Shown: positions 54,128-64,000 of the stretch, in pieces
Position numbering within the stretch: the stretch's first letter is position 1
Layout: every line of letters starts with the position of its first letter
Assembly (NCBI RefSeq): GCF_045679555.1
Contig: NC_092091.1
Coordinates: 84,511,657-84,575,656, forward strand
Reading direction: 5' to 3'
From: Salvelinus alpinus
Taxonomy: Eukaryota; Chordata; Actinopteri; Salmoniformes; Salmonidae
Length of the DNA: 64,000 nt
Position numbers and translations under genes: made by a program
The notes under the pieces: generated by a model
Seen by the model: only the letters and a program-made list of their open reading frames with translations
The model's database searches: none
What the model was told of the DNA's origin: nothing

Positions 54128-54985
54128 ATGGCCAAGATGTTCAAAATGTTCATAAGTGACAAGCATGGTCAAATAATAATCATGAATAATTTTCAGTTGG
54201 CTTTTCATAGCCGATCATCAAGAGTTGAAAATAGCAGGTCCAGGACAGGTGGCGGTTCCATAACCGCAGGCAGAACAGCTGAAACTGGAATAGCAGCAAG
54301 GCCAGGTGGACTGGGGACAGCAAGGAGCCATCACGCCCGGCAGCCCCGACGCACGGTCCCAGGGCTCAGGTCCTCCGAGAGAGAGAAAGAAAGAGAGAAG
54401 GAGAGAATTAGAGAGAGCCAAGATTTTCAAAATGTTCATAAATGACAAGCATGGTCAAATAATAATCAGGAATAAATGTCAGTTGGCTTTTCATAGCCGA
54501 TCATTAAGAATTGAAAACAGCAGGTCTGGGACAGGTAGGGGTTCCATAACCGCAGGCAGAACAGTTGAAACTGGAATAGCAGCAGGGCCAGGCGGACTGG
54601 GGACAGCAAGGAGTCATCATGCCCGGTAGTCCTGACGTATGGTCCTAGGGCTCCGGTCCTCCGAGAGAGAGAAAGAAAGAGAGAAGGAGAGAATTAGAGA
54701 GAGCCAAGATTTTCAAAATGTTCATAAATGACAAGCATGGTCAAATAATAATCAGGAATAAAAGTCAGTTGGCTTTTCATAGCCGATCATTAAGAGTTGA
54801 ACAGGTAGGGGTTCCATAACAGCAGGCAGAACAGTTGAAACTGGAACAGCAGCAAGGCCAGGTGGACTGGGGACAGCAAGGAGTCATCATGCCCGGTTTG
54901 CCGTGACGTATGGTCCTAGGGCTCAGGTTCTCCGAGAGAGAGAAAGAAAGAGAGAACGAGAGAATTAGAGAGAGCATACTTAAAT
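54128..54985. repeat. ~290-bp tandem triplication in LINE 3' UTR
   Basis: Three successive units, each with TTCAAAATGTTCATAA, GACAAGCATGGTCAAATAAT, TTGGCTTTTCATAGCCGATC and a terminal GAGAGAGAAAGAAAGAGAGA run. Units two and three are closer to each other than to unit one. Confidence 0.9.
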
Positions 54986-55524
54986 TCACACAGGACACTG
55001 GATAAGATAGGAGAAGTACTCCAGGTATAACCAACTGACCCTAGCCCCCCGACACATAAACTACTGCAGCATAAATACTGGAGGCTGAGACAGGAGGGGT
55101 CAGGAGACACTGTGGCCCCATCCGATGATACCCCCGGACAGGGCCAAACAGGAAGGATATAACCCCACCCACTCTGCCAAAGCACAGCCCCCACACCACT
55201 AGAGGGATATCTTCAACCACCAACTTACAATCCTGAGACAAGGCCGAGTATAGCCCACAAAGATCTCCACCACAGCACAAACCAAGGGGGGGGCGCCAAC
55301 CCAGACAGGAAGATCACGTCAGTAACTCAACCCACTCAAGTGACGCACCCCTCCTAGGGACGGCATGAAAGAGCACCAGTAAGCCAGTGACTCAGCCCCT
55401 GTAATAGGGTTAGGGGCAGAGAATCCCAGTGGAGAGAGGGGAACCGGCCAGGCAGAGACAGCAAGGGCGGTTCGTTGCTCCAGAGCCTTTCCGTTCACCT
55501 TCACACTCCTGGGCCAGACTACAC

Positions 55525-56751
55525 TCAATCATATGACCTACTGAAGAGATAAGTCTTCAGTAAAGACTTAAAGGTTGAGACCGAGTCTGCGTCTCTCACA
55601 TGGGTAGGCAGACTATTCCATAAAAATGGAGATCTATAGGAGAAAGCCCTGCCTCCCGCTGTTTGCTTAGAAATTCTAGGGACAATTAGGAGGCCTGCGT
55701 CTTGTGACCGTAGCGTACGTGTAGGTATGTACGGCAGGACCAACTCGGAAAGATAGGTAGGAGCAAGCCCATGTAACGCTTTATAGGTTAACAGTAAAAC
55801 CTTGAAATCAGCCCTTGCCTTAACAGGAAGCCAGTGTAGGGAGGCTAGCACTGGAGTAATATGATCAAATTTCTTGGTTCTAGTCAGGATTCTAGCAGCC
55901 GTATTTAGCACTAACTGAAGTTTATTTAGTGCTTTATCCGGGTAGCCGGAAAGTAGAGCATTGCAGTAGTCTAACCTAGAAGTAACAAATGCATGGATAA
56001 ATTTTTCTGCATCATTTTTGGACAGAAAATTTCTGGTTTTTGCAATGTTACGTAGATGGAAAAAAGCTGTCCTTGAAACAGTCTTGATATGTTCGTCAAA
56101 AGAGAGATCAGGGTCAAGAGTAACGCCGAGGTCCTTCACAGTTTTATTTGAGACGACTTTACAACCATCAAGATTAATTGTCAGATTTAACAGAAGATCT
56201 CTTTGTTTCTTGGGACCTAGAACAAGCATCTCTGTTTTGTCCGAGTTTAAAAGTAGAAAGTTTGCAGCCATCCACTTCCTTATGTCTGAAACACAGGCTT
56301 CTAGCGAGGGCAATTTTGAGGCTTCACCATGTTTCATTGAAATGTACAGCTGTGTGTCATCCGCATAGCAGTGAAAGTTAACATTATGTTTTCGAACAAC
56401 ATCCCCAAGAGGTAAAATATATAGTGAAAACAATAGTGGTCCTAAAACAGAACCTTGAGGAACACCGAAATGTACAGTTGATTTGTCAGAGGACAAACCA
56501 TTCACAGAGACAAACTGATATCTTTCCGACAGGTAAGATCTAAACCAGGCCAGAACTTGTCCGTGTAGACCAATTTGGGTTTCCAGTCTCTCCAAAAGAA
56601 TGTGGTGATCGATGGTGTCAAAGGCAGCACTAAGGTCTAGTAGCACGAGGACAGATGCAGAGCCTCGGTCTGACGCCATTAAAAGGTCATTTACCACCTT
56701 CACAAGTGCAGTCTCAGTGCTATGATGGGGTCTAAAACCAGACTGAAGCAT
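55525..56751 (-). CDS. LINE ORF2, reverse transcriptase part (408 codons)
   Basis: Non-LTR reverse transcriptase, which copies the element RNA at a nicked target. Visible blocks: [35 protein letters not shown] (first catalytic Asp), [27 protein letters not shown] (the YADD active site), [11 protein letters not shown], and a C-terminal [16 protein letters not shown] region. It ends after FSRSYD. The first part of RT lies in the preceding frame; the two are separated by one short out-of-frame loss near 56,760-56,800, so the protein is not continuous. Confidence 0.88.
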   Translation of the reverse strand: MLQSGFRPHHSTETALVKVVNDLLMASDRGSASVLVLLDLSAAFDTIDHHILLERLETQIGLHGQVLAWFRSYLSERYQFVSVNGLSSDKSTVHFGVPQGSVLGPLLFSLYILPLGDVVRKHNVNFHCYADDTQLYISMKHGEASKLPSLEACVSDIRKWMAANFLLLNSDKTEMLVLGPKKQRDLLLNLTINLDGCKVVSNKTVKDLGVTLDPDLSFDEHIKTVSRTAFFHLRNIAKTRNFLSKNDAEKFIHAFVTSRLDYCNALLSGYPDKALNKLQLVLNTAARILTRTKKFDHITPVLASLHWLPVKARADFKVLLLTYKALHGLAPTYLSELVLPYIPTRTLRSQDAGLLIVPRISKQTAGGRAFSYRSPFLWNSLPTHVRDADSVSTFKSLLKTYLFSRSYD

Positions 56752-56771
56752 TTCGTATACATTGTTTGTCT

Positions 56772-58577
56772 TCAGGAAGGCAGTGAGTTGCTGTGCAGGA
56801 ATGGAAGATTCGATATAGGCCGATAGTTTTTTATATTTTCCGGGTCAAGGTTTGGCTTTTTCAAGAGAGGCTTTATTACTGCCACTTTTAGTGAGTTTGG
56901 TACACATCCGGTGGATAGAGAGCCGTTTATTATGTTCAACATATGCGGGCCAAGCACAGGAAGCAGCTCTTTCAGTAGTTTAGTAGGAATAGGATCCAGT
57001 ATGCAGCTAGAAGGTTTAGAGGCCATGATTATTTTCATCATTGTGTCAAGAGATATAGTACTAAAACACTTGAGTGTCTCCCTTGATCCTAGGTCCTGGC
57101 AGAGTTGTGCAGACTCAGGACAATTGAGCTTTGGAGGAATACGCAGATTTAAAGAGGAGTCCATAATTTGCTTTCTAATGATCATTAACTTTTCCTCAAA
57201 GAAGTTCATGAATTTATTACTGCTGAAGTGAAAGCCATCCTCTCTTGGGGAATGCTGCTTTTTAGTTAGCTTTGCAACAGTATCAAAAAGAAATTTTGGA
57301 TTGTTCTTATTTTCCTCAATTAAGTTGGAAAAGTAGGATGATCGAGCAGCAGTGAGGGCTCTTCGGTACTGCACGGTACTGTCTTTCCAAGCTAGTCGGA
57401 AGACTTCCAGTTTGGTGTGGCGCCATTTCCGTTCCAATTTTCTGGAAGCTTGCTTCAAAGCTCGGGTATTTTCTGTATACCAGGGAGCTAGTTTCTTATG
57501 ACAAATGTTTTTCGTTTTTAGGGGTGCAACTGCATCTAGGGTATTGCGCAAGGTTAAATTGAGTTCCTCAGTTAGGTGGTTAACTGATTTTTGTCCTCTG
57601 ACGTCCATGGGTAGGCAGAAGGAGTCTGGAAGGGCATCAAGGAATATTTGTGTTGTCTGAGAATTTATAGCACGACTTTTGATGCTCCTTGGTTGGGGTC
57701 TGAGCAGATTATTTGTTGCGATTGCAAACGTAATAAAATGGTGGTCCGACAGTCCAGGATTATGAGGAAAAACATTAAGATCTACAACATTTATTCCATG
57801 GGACAAAACTAAGTCCAGAGTATGACTGTGGCAGTGAGTAGGTCCAGAGACATGTTGGACAAAACCCACTGAGTCGATGATGGCTCCGAAAGACTTTTGG
57901 AGTGGGTCTGTGGACTTCTCCATATGAATATTAAAATCACCAAAAATTAGAATATGATCTGCTATGACTACAAGGTCTGATAGGAATTCAGGGAACTCAG
58001 AGAGGACCGCTGTATATGGCCCAGGAGGCCTATAAACAGTGGCTATAAAAAGTGATTGAGTAGGCTGCATAGATTTCATGACTAGAAGCTCAAAAGACGA
58101 AAACGTCATTTTTTTTTTTGTAAATTGAAATTTGCTATCGTAAATGTTAGCAACACCTCCGCCTTTGCGGGATGCACGGGGGATATGGTCACTAGTGTAA
58201 CCAGGAGGTGAGGCCTCATTTAACACAGTAAATTCATCAGGCTTAAGCCATGTTTCAGTCAGGCCAATCACATCAAGATTATGATCAGTGATTAGTTCAT
58301 TGACTATAACTGCCTTTGAAGTGAGGGATCTAACATTAAGTAACCCTATTTTGAGATGTGAGGTATCACAATCTCTTTCAATAATGGCAGGAATGGAAGA
58401 GGTCTTTATCCTAATGAGATTGCTAAGGCGAACACCGCCATGTTTAGTTTTGCCCAACCTAGGTCGAGGCACAGACACAGTCTCAATGGGGATGGCTGAG
58501 CTGACTACACTGACTGTGCTATTGGCAGACTCCACTAAGCTGGCAGGTTGGCTAACAGCCTGCTGCCTGGCCTGCAC
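56772..58577 (-). CDS. LINE ORF2, endonuclease and start of RT (601 codons)
   Basis: APE-type endonuclease: [29 protein letters not shown] with the catalytic Glu, [20 protein letters not shown], and [10 protein letters not shown] at the end (the SDH motif). The linker to RT and the first RT block ([20 protein letters not shown]) follow, after which the frame is lost. EN motifs look intact. Confidence 0.88.
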   Translation of the reverse strand: MQARQQAVSQPASLVESANSTVSVVSSAIPIETVSVPRPRLGKTKHGGVRLSNLIRIKTSSIPAIIERDCDTSHLKIGLLNVRSLTSKAVIVNELITDHNLDVIGLTETWLKPDEFTVLNEASPPGYTSDHIPRASRKGGGVANIYDSKFQFTKKKMTFSSFELLVMKSMQPTQSLFIATVYRPPGPYTAVLSEFPEFLSDLVVIADHILIFGDFNIHMEKSTDPLQKSFGAIIDSVGFVQHVSGPTHCHSHTLDLVLSHGINVVDLNVFPHNPGLSDHHFITFAIATNNLLRPQPRSIKSRAINSQTTQIFLDALPDSFCLPMDVRGQKSVNHLTEELNLTLRNTLDAVAPLKTKNICHKKLAPWYTENTRALKQASRKLERKWRHTKLEVFRLAWKDSTVQYRRALTAARSSYFSNLIEENKNNPKFLFDTVAKLTKKQHSPREDGFHFSSNKFMNFFEEKLMIIRKQIMDSSLNLRIPPKLNCPESAQLCQDLGSRETLKCFSTISLDTMMKIIMASKPSSCILDPIPTKLLKELLPVLGPHMLNIINGSLSTGCVPNSLKVAVIKPLLKKPNLDPENIKNYRPISNLPFLHSNSLPS

Positions 58578-58583
58578 CCTATT

Positions 58584-59579
58584 TCATTGTGGAGCTAGTG
58601 GAGTTAGAGCCCTATCTATGTTTGTAGATAAGATGAGAGCACCCCTCCAGCTAGGATGGAGTCCGTCACTCCTCAGCAGGTCAGGCTTGGTCCTGTTTGT
58701 GGGTGAGTCCCAGAAAGAGGGCCAATTATCTACAAATTCTATCTTTTGGGAGGGGCAGAAAACAGTTTTCAACCAGCGATTGAGTTGTGAGACTCTGCTG
58801 TAGAGCTCGTCACTCCCCCTAACTGGGAGAGGGCCAGAGACAATTACTCGATGCCGACACATCTTTCTAGCTGATTTACAGGCTGAAGCTATGTTGCGCT
58901 TGGTGACCTCTGACTGTTTCATCCTAACATCGTTGGTGCCGACGTGGATAACAATATCTCTATACTCTCTACACTCGCCAGTTTTAGCTTTAGCCAGCAC
59001 CATCTTCAGATTAGCCTTAACGTCGGTAGCCCTGCCCCCTGGTAAACAGTGTATGATCGCTGGGTGATTCGTTTTAAGTCTAATACTGCGGGTAATGGAG
59101 TCGCCAATGACTAGGGTTTTCAATTTGTCAGAGCTAATGGTGGGAGCCTTCGGCGTCTCAGACCCCGTAACGGGAGGAGTAGAGACAAGAGAAGACTCGG
59201 CCTCAGACTCCGACTCGCTACTCAATGGGGAAAACCGGTTGAAAGTTTCTGTCGGCTGAATGAGCGACACCGGTTGAGCATTCCAACAACATTTCCCTCC
59301 AGAAGCCATGAGAAAATTGTCCGGCTGCGGGGACAGTGCGGGGGGATTTATAATAACGTTACTATCTGTACTTACTGGTGGCACAGACGCTGTTTCACCC
59401 TTTCCTACACTGAAATTACCCTTGCCTAACGATTGCGTCTGAAGCTGGGCTTGCAGCACAGCTATCCTCGCCGTTAGGCGATCATTCTCCTGTATATTAT
59501 GAGTACAGCGAATGCAGTTAGAAGACATCATGTTAAAGTTACTACTTAGCTTCGGCTGTTGAAGGTGCTGAAGAACCAT
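58584..59579 (-). CDS. LINE ORF1 with SGNH esterase domain (331 codons)
   Basis: N-terminal CIRCTHNIQENDRLTARIAV (short CxxC plus coiled-coil-like stretch), a Ser/Pro-rich spacer, then an SGNH hydrolase fold: LVIGDSITRS (nucleophile Ser), GGRATD, VGTNDVRM, and SDGLHPSWRG with the Asp/His pair, about residues 155-325. Such esterase domains are known in ORF1 of CR1/L2 elements, where the role is thought to be RNA or membrane binding. Open from Met to stop. Five bases separate its stop from the ORF2 frame. Confidence 0.88.
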   Translation of the reverse strand: MVLQHLQQPKLSSNFNMMSSNCIRCTHNIQENDRLTARIAVLQAQLQTQSLGKGNFSVGKGETASVPPVSTDSNVIINPPALSPQPDNFLMASGGKCCWNAQPVSLIQPTETFNRFSPLSSESESEAESSLVSTPPVTGSETPKAPTISSDKLKTLVIGDSITRSIRLKTNHPAIIHCLPGGRATDVKANLKMVLAKAKTGECREYRDIVIHVGTNDVRMKQSEVTKRNIASACKSARKMCRHRVIVSGPLPVRGSDELYSRVSQLNRWLKTVFCPSQKIEFVDNWPSFWDSPTNRTKPDLLRSDGLHPSWRGALILSTNIDRALTPLAPQ

Positions 59580-60211
59580 GTCCAGATAAAGCGTCCGGAG
59601 TGAAAAAGTTGAATGAGGGAAAAAAGTTGTGATGGAAAAACTAAAAGTATAAACGTAAAGTTGTCAGCTAGCAAAGCAAAGCTAGCAAAGTAAAGTTGGC
59701 AACAAAACGCACAGCAACACGTCTGCAAATTCAAAAGTCTTAATCTTCTGCGTTCCTCACAGCGGTACCAACGACAAGCCAACAGACGTCGCCGTCCCGG
59801 GCCTACCCTGCGCCTCGGCCAGAGAGTCTGGCTCTCAACAAAGAACTTACCGCTACGGGTGGAGTCTCGCAAGCTGTCCCAGAAATACATCGGTCCCTTT
59901 AAGGTTGCCAGGAGAGTGAATCCCGTTACTTATCGCCTGCACTTACCCAGATCCCTTAAGATTAATCCCACGTTTCACATTTCTTTATTAAAACCTGTTG
60001 TTTTTTCTCCCCTTATCCCGGCAGGCAGACCTCCTCCTCCGGGTGCAGCGGTCCTGGCAGTATCTGGTGGACTGGGAAGGCTACGGTTCCGAGGAGCGCT
60101 CCTGGGTTCCTGCCAAAGACATACTGGACCCTGACCTCATTCGTCAGTTCAGGGTCCTCCACCCTGAGAAGGCTGGTAGGAACATCAGGAGCCGTTCCTA
60201 GGGGAGGCTTC

Positions 60212-60732
60212 TGTCAGGATTTGGCCAGGATTGTTCAGGTTTTGGTCACTAGATGCCCCCATTGTGCTTTTTTGACTCTTTTGTTTTTTCCCTTGTTCCG
60301 GTTATTATTTGCACCTGTGCCTCATTTCCCTTGAGTGTATTTAAACCCTTAGTGTTCCTCAGTTCTTTGCTCTGTGTTTGTATGTTAGCACCCAGCCCCA
60401 GCCATGCTGTGAACTTTTGTTTCTCCAGTTGGATTTTCTTGAGGTACTCTGGTTTTGTTCTTGTTTATTTTTGATTATTCTTTTGAGGTTTGTTTTTCCC
60501 TGCTGTTCTTACCACTTTGTGGATTTTCCTTGTGTCTTGGAGGATATACATTTTTTCTCTTGGAATTACTTTTGACGTTGTGGATTTATATTCCTTTTTA
60601 CTTTATTAAATCACCGTCTCAAGTACTGCTGTGTCTGCCTCATCTTCTGGGTTCTGCCGACTATTAATGGCTCAGTTTACTAAGTGACTGTTTCTCACAC
60701 CGGAGACCGGAGTTCGTAACCGGGTCCTGACA
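60212..60732 (+). repeat. 3' LTR of the chromovirus fossil
   Basis: 521 bases, preceded by a purine-rich GGGGAGG tract, the usual polypurine primer site. Confidence 0.93.
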
Positions 60733-60971
60733 ATAGTGTATCTTGACAATAACATGACATGTGACAGTGGTAGTGAGTAGAGACGTTCACTGAGATAACA
60801 CTCAAATACAAAAGCATTCTGGGATATTTAACTTGTATTTGATTCCTACTTGACTGATTGATCTATTTAGTAAAGCAGATTTACAAGCTAAACATTAATC
60901 ATGAGAGGTGCAGAGGAAGTTGTATGAATGAAGGAAATCAGTTGAATATAATTATAATATCTTGTTATTAC

Positions 60972-62679
60972 CTGAGCAGATCACTGTGAGTCCAGCAAGG
61001 AGATCATAGCTTCTGTAACACTCCCTCAGTGAAGACTCAGACCCAGAACAGATAACTCCAAACCCTCTAGTGGTGTTTCCAGGTAGTATTGAAACAGTGG
61101 AGCCACAACCCAGCTGTCTACACACTACTGCAGCTATAGCCTTCACGTCAGAGAGAGCTCCCACAGTCCTCCACTCTCCCTGGTCGTACCACTCCACTCC
61201 ACCAGCACAGCGACTGCCTCCTCCCACCAGCCTCACATCATCAGGCTCTGAGAAAAGAAAAGAGAGACACAGTAATCTTACTATTTTCTCACTAAAACAC
61301 ACCTATATTGTCTCTCATATTCTTCACTCCAGGTGAGAAACAATGTTGATTGAGTGACAAACTGTTTCTTACCTGAGCAGGTGAGTCCAACAGCATTACC
61401 AGGTAGGCAGATGTTGTGTTTTCTGTCTGATGTGTCACAGTCCAGGAGAATGGACTCTTTGCCTTTACACTGGAACTCTTTATCCCAGGTCTGACCCTCA
61501 CCTCCTCCATAGAGCCCCCCCTGTAGAGCTGCAGGAGCCCCACAGCCAAGCTCCCCACAGACTACCTCTGCATCCTGCCGGTCAAAGTCAGCTTCACACA
61601 CTGAGGCCCAGGACTGATTGGACTTCACCTCCACTCTCCCAGAGCAGAGACCAGCTCCATCCACAAGCCGCACAGACTCTGGAGAAAAAGAGTTGGTTGA
61701 ACATTCAATCAGTTTTGTTGATGACACTGTCAAGGACTAAACACAAATATGTTGGATAAAAGATTGTAGTTTGCTATGTTTGATACTGTAAGAGGTAGAA
61801 ATGGGTTCTTAGTCACTCAGGATCGGGTTGGGAATAATGCAGGCAGGAGACAGGAATAAGTTCACTTCACTTTATAGAAAATAAACAGCTGGACATCCAT
61901 CAGGCAGCTTCACTTCAGTACCATCTGAACTACAATGATCTGCCCATGAACATCTCCCATAAACCAATATGACAAACACAAATATAATGTTTAAACACAT
62001 CTGACATATCTCCCTCTCTTTAAATGAAATAAAAACACATAAAACATGATACATGATAATAATGTATAATGTACAAATAAATCTCGCAATATGACCAGTC
62101 TCTTACCTGAACAGATCACATGAAGATAATATTCACCAAAACAGTAACCAGGTCCTCCTCTGATGTCACACTGTCTAAAAAATGACTCATGTCCACTACA
62201 ACTATAAAGAAAGAATCCTCTTCTTCTTCCATCCTTAACCAGAGGTCCAATAGATTCAGCTTCAGGATTCCCACAGTCCAGCTGTCTACACACAACCTTG
62301 GCCTCTTTCATTATGCTCCACCAACTAGGACATAGACCCAACCACTCTCCTCTGTAGAAGACTTCCACTGTCCCAGAACAGGAAGTGGTCCCATCCACCA
62401 GTCTGACTGAGTATTCAGCTGTAAACAGCAGAGAGGAAAACACAGTGGTGAGGACAGATGATGACAGTGATTCTGTTATTCTAACAGCAGTAATGCTTTG
62501 TGGTTGACAAGTATTAGTAGTTCCATTAAACACTACTTGTTATTGGGTTTTAGAATGGTTTGTATGGACACATGAATTTCTCCATGTGGGATAATAAAGT
62601 TGACCAATATTGAACTGCTATAATCACTGTAGATTTATACTCTACCTACCTGGTGGACTGACGCTTTGAGCCTGGAGAT
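60972..62679 (-). CDS. SRCR exon set of receptor unit C/D
   Basis: Linker 62679-62650 ([10 protein letters not shown]), SRCR 62418-62107 (312 bases, eight Cys, the longest version of the first domain with extra residues around SWWSIMKEAKVVC and GRRRGFFLYSC), SRCR 61678-61373 (306, eight Cys) and SRCR 61247-60972 (276, six Cys). All are open with canonical borders and phase 1 joins. The next exon in the direction of transcription is the Ig exon at 51079, across an intron of about 9.9 kb made mostly of the LTR fossil and LINE. A signal exon, if present, lies to the right of the window. Confidence 0.8.
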
Positions 62680-62689
62680 CTGAGGAGAA

Positions 62690-63065
62690 AGAGAGAGACA
62701 GAGGAAGAGAGAGACAGAGGAGAAAGAGAGGAGTCAGAGGAAGAGAGAGAGAGGAGAAAGGGAGGAGTCAGAGGAAGAGAGAGACAGAGGAGAAAGGGAG
62801 GAGTCAGAGGAAGAGAGAGACAGAGGAGAAAGGGAGGAGTCAGAGGAAGAGAGAGACAGAGGAGAAAGGGAGGAGTCAGAGGAAGAGAGAGACAGAGGAG
62901 AAAGGGAGGAGTCAGAGGAAGAGAGAGACAGAGGAGAAAGGGAGGAGTCAGAGGAAGAGAGAGACAGAGGAGAAAGGGAGGAGTCAGAGGAAGAGAGAGA
63001 CAGAGGAGAAAGGGAGGAGTCAGAGGAAGACAGAGACAGAGGAGAAAGGGAGGAGTCAGAGGAAG
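62690..63065. repeat. 36-bp purine minisatellite, about 10 copies (D)
   Basis: Third large array of the unit found at 20795 and 48852, again immediately 5' of a linker exon. Confidence 0.95.
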
Positions 63066-63226
63066 CAAGTCCCAGCAGCAATGTTCCAACATCTAGTGGA
63101 AAACCTTCCCAGAAGACTGGAGGCTGTTATAGCAGAAAGGGGGGACCAACTCCATATTAATACCCATGATTTTGTATTGAGATGTTTGAACAGCAGGTGT
63201 CCACAAACTTTTGGTGATTTAGTGTA
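63066..63226 (+). mobile_element. Tc1 right-end remnant (D)
   Basis: CAGCAATGTTCCAACATCTA to GATTTAGTGTA, matching the last part of 49300-49690. Confidence 0.75.
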
Positions 63227-63254
63227 TATTCTGCAGCTGGCTGGCTGGCTGGCT

Positions 63255-64000
<746 letters not shown>

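Larger units (their letters stand above)
53891..59755 (-). mobile_element. L2-type LINE, nearly full length
   Basis: Minus-strand non-LTR element with a 5' UTR (up to about 59755), ORF1 (59579-58584), ORF2 in two frames (58577-56772 and 56751-55525) and a 3' UTR with three ~290-base tandem units. It ends in the AATCAAATCAAAT tail on the + strand. An ORF1 with an SGNH-esterase domain plus APE-type endonuclease and RT is the build of fish L2/CR1 elements. It is nested in the TTAA element and the LTR fossil, so it is the youngest of the three. Confidence 0.85.
51908..60732 (+). mobile_element. Ty3/gypsy chromovirus fossil with nested insertions, broken
   Basis: Two direct LTRs of 521 bases (51908-52428 and 60212-60732), each TGTCAGGATTTGG...CCTGACA, with a 6-base ATAGTG target repeat outside. 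By eye the LTRs differ at about seven positions (near 1.3 per cent), so insertion is recent, roughly the last one to few million years at usual fish rates. Parts recognisable: the start of the internal region with a gag-like leader after the 5' LTR, and near the 3' LTR the end of integrase with its GPF motif, followed by a chromodomain ([13 protein letters not shown]). A TTAA element and an L2-type LINE lie inside it, and most of gag-pol is not present. The element is clearly broken, with several major disruptions, and is treated as a fossil. Confidence 0.88.

Noticed and set aside
55525-58577. Host gene with endonuclease and reverse-transcriptase domains
   Set aside because: Domain order, SGNH ORF1 upstream, tailed 3' end and nested position show a LINE, not a host gene.

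Overview
The window looks like a salmonid fish chromosome segment (Salmo/Oncorhynchus/Salvelinus type). The evidence is the mix of repeats: several Tc1/mariner families with salmonid-style terminal repeats, Rex1-like, L2-like and L1/Tx1-like LINEs whose tails carry AATCAAATCAAA-type repeats, TTAA-flanked non-autonomous elements, and very many minisatellites. Genes are intron-rich and vertebrate-like, and nothing prokaryotic is present. The family calls are recognised by eye. No database search was run.

Layout. The window is built from a tandem segmental duplication with a period of about 27.84 kb. Unit A runs from 1 to about 27,740 and unit B from about 27,740 to about 49,230. A third, incomplete and rearranged unit C/D follows from about 50,640 to the end. 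Units A and B each hold, in the same order: a Tc1 terminus, a 63-bp minisatellite, a C2H2 zinc-finger pseudogene on the + strand (1252-5939 and 29807-34218), an L1/Tx1-like LINE remnant on the - strand, then a gene on the - strand for a type I membrane receptor with scavenger-receptor cysteine-rich (SRCR) and immunoglobulin-like domains. The units differ mainly by later insertions and by minisatellite copy number.

The SRCR-Ig gene of unit A (22671 down to 12425) can be modelled completely: signal-peptide exon, 10-residue linker exon, three SRCR exons, a second linker and a second set of three SRCR exons, an Ig-like exon, a transmembrane exon and a short cytoplasmic tail. All internal boundaries up to the transmembrane exon are phase 1 and the lengths sum to 807 codons, except that one SRCR exon has lost one base. 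Unit B has one linker plus three SRCR exons, Ig, transmembrane and tail, but no signal exon. Its place is taken by a roughly 615-bp block that is an inverted copy of the region upstream of the unit A gene. Unit C/D has a linker plus three SRCR exons and an Ig exon, but its transmembrane exon is cut off at the inversion junction near 50,640. Its exons could in principle splice on into those of unit B.

Mobile DNA dominates the rest. A complete Tc1 element (16338-17888) has an apparently intact 340-residue transposase. A 1.4-kb TTAA-flanked element (9467-10883) sits in a recognisable empty site. A Rex1-like LINE (41032-46709) lies hard against the Ig splice acceptor of unit B. A young but broken Ty3/gypsy chromovirus fossil with 521-bp LTRs (51908-60732) encloses a TTAA element and a nearly intact L2-type LINE. 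More than fifteen minisatellite arrays fill the introns, 3' UTRs and intergenic gaps.
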